Positions 62,214 to 64,000 of a stretch of DNA of 64,000 nucleotides are shown here, in pieces. Each line of letters starts with the position of its first letter. The first letter of the stretch is position 1. Both the position numbers and the translations under genes were made by a program. Under the pieces are notes generated by a model. That model saw only the letters and a program-made list of their open reading frames with translations, searched no databases and had not been told where the DNA came from. Location: contig NZ_MVDE01000009.1 in NCBI RefSeq assembly GCF_002843385.1, positions 62,001-126,000 of the forward strand. Reading direction: 5' to 3'. The stretch comes from Labilibaculum manganireducens (GTDB taxonomy: Bacteria; Bacteroidota; Bacteroidia; Bacteroidales; Marinifilaceae).

Positions 62214-64000
62214 ATGAAGGTATCGTACAAATGGCTTAAAGATTACATTGATATTGATCTTACGCCTGCTGAAATGGATGACATTCTAACTCAAATTGGT
62301 TTGGAAGTTGGTGGAATCGAAAAAATCCAATCCATTAAAGGTGGCTTGGAAGGTTTGGTTATAGGTGAAGTGAAAACTTGTATTCCCCATCCAAATTCGG
62401 ATCATTTGAGCATAACAAGTGTTGATGTGAATGGCGAAGAATTATTACCAATTGTTTGTGGTGCATCCAACGTGGCAGCCGGACAAAAAGTGGTGGTAGC
62501 TACTGTTGGTACTGTTTTGTATGATGGAGACGAAAGCTTTACCATTAAAAAATCGAAGATAAGAGGCGAGGTTTCATTGGGTATGATTTGCGCCGAAGAC
62601 GAAATTGGTGTTGGCACAGGTCACGAGGGAATTATGGTTCTTCCTGCCGAAGCGGTTGTTGGTACTCCTGCCGCTAAATATTTCAATGTGGAAGATGATA
62701 TTGCCATAGAAATCGATTTGACTCCTAACCGAATTGACGGCGCATCTCACATTGGTGTTGCCAGAGATTTGGCTGCTTATTTAAAGCAACAAAAAGCAAT
62801 AGAATATAAAATGCCTTCGGTTGAAGCTTTTAAAGTTGAAAACAACAGTACTCCAATTGAAGTTGTGGTTCAAAACCCCGAAGCTTGTCACCGTTATTCA
62901 GGTGTTTGTGTAAACGGTATTACCATAGCAGAATCGCCGGAGTGGCTGCAAAACCGTTTGAAAGCAATTGGCTTAAAACCAATTAACAACGTAGTGGATA
63001 TCACCAATTTCGTATTGTTTGAAACAGGTCAGCCATTGCATGCTTTCGATTACTCGAAAATTGCAGGGAATAAAGTAATTGTAAAAACACTGGCTGGTGG
63101 AGCGCAATTCACAACTCTTGACGAAACAAAAAGGGAATTGAACGAAAACGACCTGATGATTTGCAACGCTGAAGAGCCAATGTGTATCGCAGGTGTATTC
63201 GGAGGATTAGAATCGGGTGTTAGCGCATCAACTACTTCTGTATTTCTTGAAAGTGCTTATTTCGATTCAGTATCTGTTCGTAAAACGGCCCGCCGTTATG
63301 GTTTAAATACCGATGCATCTTTCCGTTTTGAACGTGGAACTGATCCTAACAATACCATTTATGCTATGAAACGTGCAGCTCTTTTAATTAAAGAGATTGC
63401 AGGTGGCAGCATTTCATCAGAAGTGATTGATATTTATCCAAACCCGGTTGCCGATTTTAAAGTTGAGGTAAGCGTTGATCGTATTGAGCGTTTAATCGGT
63501 AAGAAAATTGGAAAGGAAACGATCAAAAACATTTTAACAGCTCTTGAAATCGGTATCGAAAAAGAAGATGGTGATACTTTGAACCTGTTGGTTCCTCCGT
63601 ACCGTGTGGATGTAAAACGTGAAGCCGATATTGTAGAAGAAGTATTGCGTATTTATGGTTTCAACAATGTTGAAGTTCCCGGTAAGGTAAATGCATCATT
63701 AAGCTATGCTCCAAAACCAGACGAGCACAAACTAAGAAATACCATTGCTGATCTGTTATCGTATTCTGGTTTCAACGAGATCATGAACAACTCGCTGACC
63801 AAAGCATCTTACTACGATAACCTGGAAAGCTTGAAACCAGAGAATACCGTTCGTATTTTCAACCCGCTTAGTTCCGATTTAAATGCGATGCGTCAGAGTC
63901 TCCTTTTTGGTGGACTGGAATGTATTGCTTACAATATCAACCGCCGAAATTCAGATTTAAAATTCTATGAGTTTGGTAAATCGTACCAGCACTTTAAGAA
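62214..64000 (+). CDS. pheT: Phenylalanyl-tRNA synthetase beta subunit, 3' end outside window
   Basis: The ATG at 62214 opens a frame that runs to the window end (about 595 codons of an expected 800 or so). The start MKVSYKWLKDYIDIDLTPAE is typical, followed by the tRNA-binding EMAP-like domain (about 40-150, with HPNSDHLSI and GASNVAAGQKVVVATVGT), the B3/4 domain with editing activity (about 210-370, with VNGITIAESP, VDITNFVLFETGQPLHAFDY) and the B5 domain (about 400-470). The remaining catalytic-like and FDX-ACB parts lie outside. It pairs with PheS to charge tRNA-Phe. A promoter is visible upstream. Confidence 0.96.
   Translation, partial: MKVSYKWLKDYIDIDLTPAEMDDILTQIGLEVGGIEKIQSIKGGLEGLVIGEVKTCIPHPNSDHLSITSVDVNGEELLPIVCGASNVAAGQKVVVATVGTVLYDGDESFTIKKSKIRGEVSLGMICAEDEIGVGTGHEGIMVLPAEAVVGTPAAKYFNVEDDIAIEIDLTPNRIDGASHIGVARDLAAYLKQQKAIEYKMPSVEAFKVENNSTPIEVVVQNPEACHRYSGVCVNGITIAESPEWLQNRLKAIGLKPINNVVDITNFVLFETGQPLHAFDYSKIAGNKVIVKTLAGGAQFTTLDETKRELNENDLMICNAEEPMCIAGVFGGLESGVSASTTSVFLESAYFDSVSVRKTARRYGLNTDASFRFERGTDPNNTIYAMKRAALLIKEIAGGSISSEVIDIYPNPVADFKVEVSVDRIERLIGKKIGKETIKNILTALEIGIEKEDGDTLNLLVPPYRVDVKREADIVEEVLRIYGFNNVEVPGKVNASLSYAPKPDEHKLRNTIADLLSYSGFNEIMNNSLTKASYYDNLESLKPENTVRIFNPLSSDLNAMRQSLLFGGLECIAYNINRRNSDLKFYEFGKSYQHFK

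Overview
The window is about 64 kb of AT-rich, tightly packed bacterial chromosome from a Bacteroidota genome. The evidence is a SusC/SusD pair, GldF/GldG, FecR-type anti-sigma and STN-type TonB receptors, DUF4249, lipid A genes, and promoters of the TAnnTTTG type. The mix of polysaccharide enzymes, an anaerobic glycerol-3-phosphate dehydrogenase and hybrid kinases suggests a free-living, facultatively or strictly anaerobic member of the Bacteroidales (possibly a marine Marinilabiliales-type lineage). The genus is inference only. No phage, insertion sequence or CRISPR array was seen.

Layout. 1-4.6 kb: hemicellulose side-chain enzymes, two GH51 arabinofuranosidases (the first cut by the window edge) around a secreted type-B carboxylesterase. 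5.2-9.8 kb: a membrane hybrid histidine kinase, a secreted DUF4412-like protein, and an Hsp20 gene with a small partner. 10-14.2 kb: glpABC. 14.5-18.8 kb: an orphan membrane protein, a decayed receiver-domain remnant, a REC-PAS-HK-REC kinase, a small conserved-looking protein and a 160-bp palindromic repeat. 19.2-34.7 kb: a beta-glucan utilisation locus (Nudix-type regulator, GPH symporter, GH94 phosphorylase, GH9, SusC, SusD, GH30, GH3). 35.0-40.6 kb: a short HPF, then an ECF sigma / FecR / TonB receptor / DUF4249 signalling-uptake unit. 40.6-57.3 kb: mostly housekeeping genes (CDGSH protein, tRNA-Trp, a 51-aa basic protein, nitrilase, ABC exporter, purB, EI24, NfeD, GNAT, methyltransferase, acyl-CoA synthetase, FAH, exonuclease, dnaN, gldGF). 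57.5-64 kb: PagL-like deacylase, GIN-domain lipoprotein, lpxB, a small membrane protein, surE, and the start of pheT, which runs off the window.

How the glucan locus probably works (inference from families and localisation signals): SusC/SusD capture the glucan. The GH9, GH30 and GH3 lipoproteins cut beta-glucosidic bonds at the surface or in the periplasm. The GPH symporter, which carries an unusual periplasmic insertion, imports disaccharide. The cytoplasmic GH94 enzyme splits it with phosphate into glucose-1-phosphate and glucose. A catalytically degenerate Nudix/winged-helix regulator with a palindrome upstream of its own gene probably controls the locus. A pair of 52-bp elements with identical arms sits in the leader of susC.

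The least expected observations are the paired 52-bp leader elements, the periplasmic insertion in the GPH transporter, the receiver-domain remnant fused into a kinase promoter region, the degenerate Nudix regulator with its candidate operator, and a 51-aa basic protein with its own terminator beside tRNA-Trp. I do not claim an entirely new system; the glucan locus control region is the best candidate for something undescribed.
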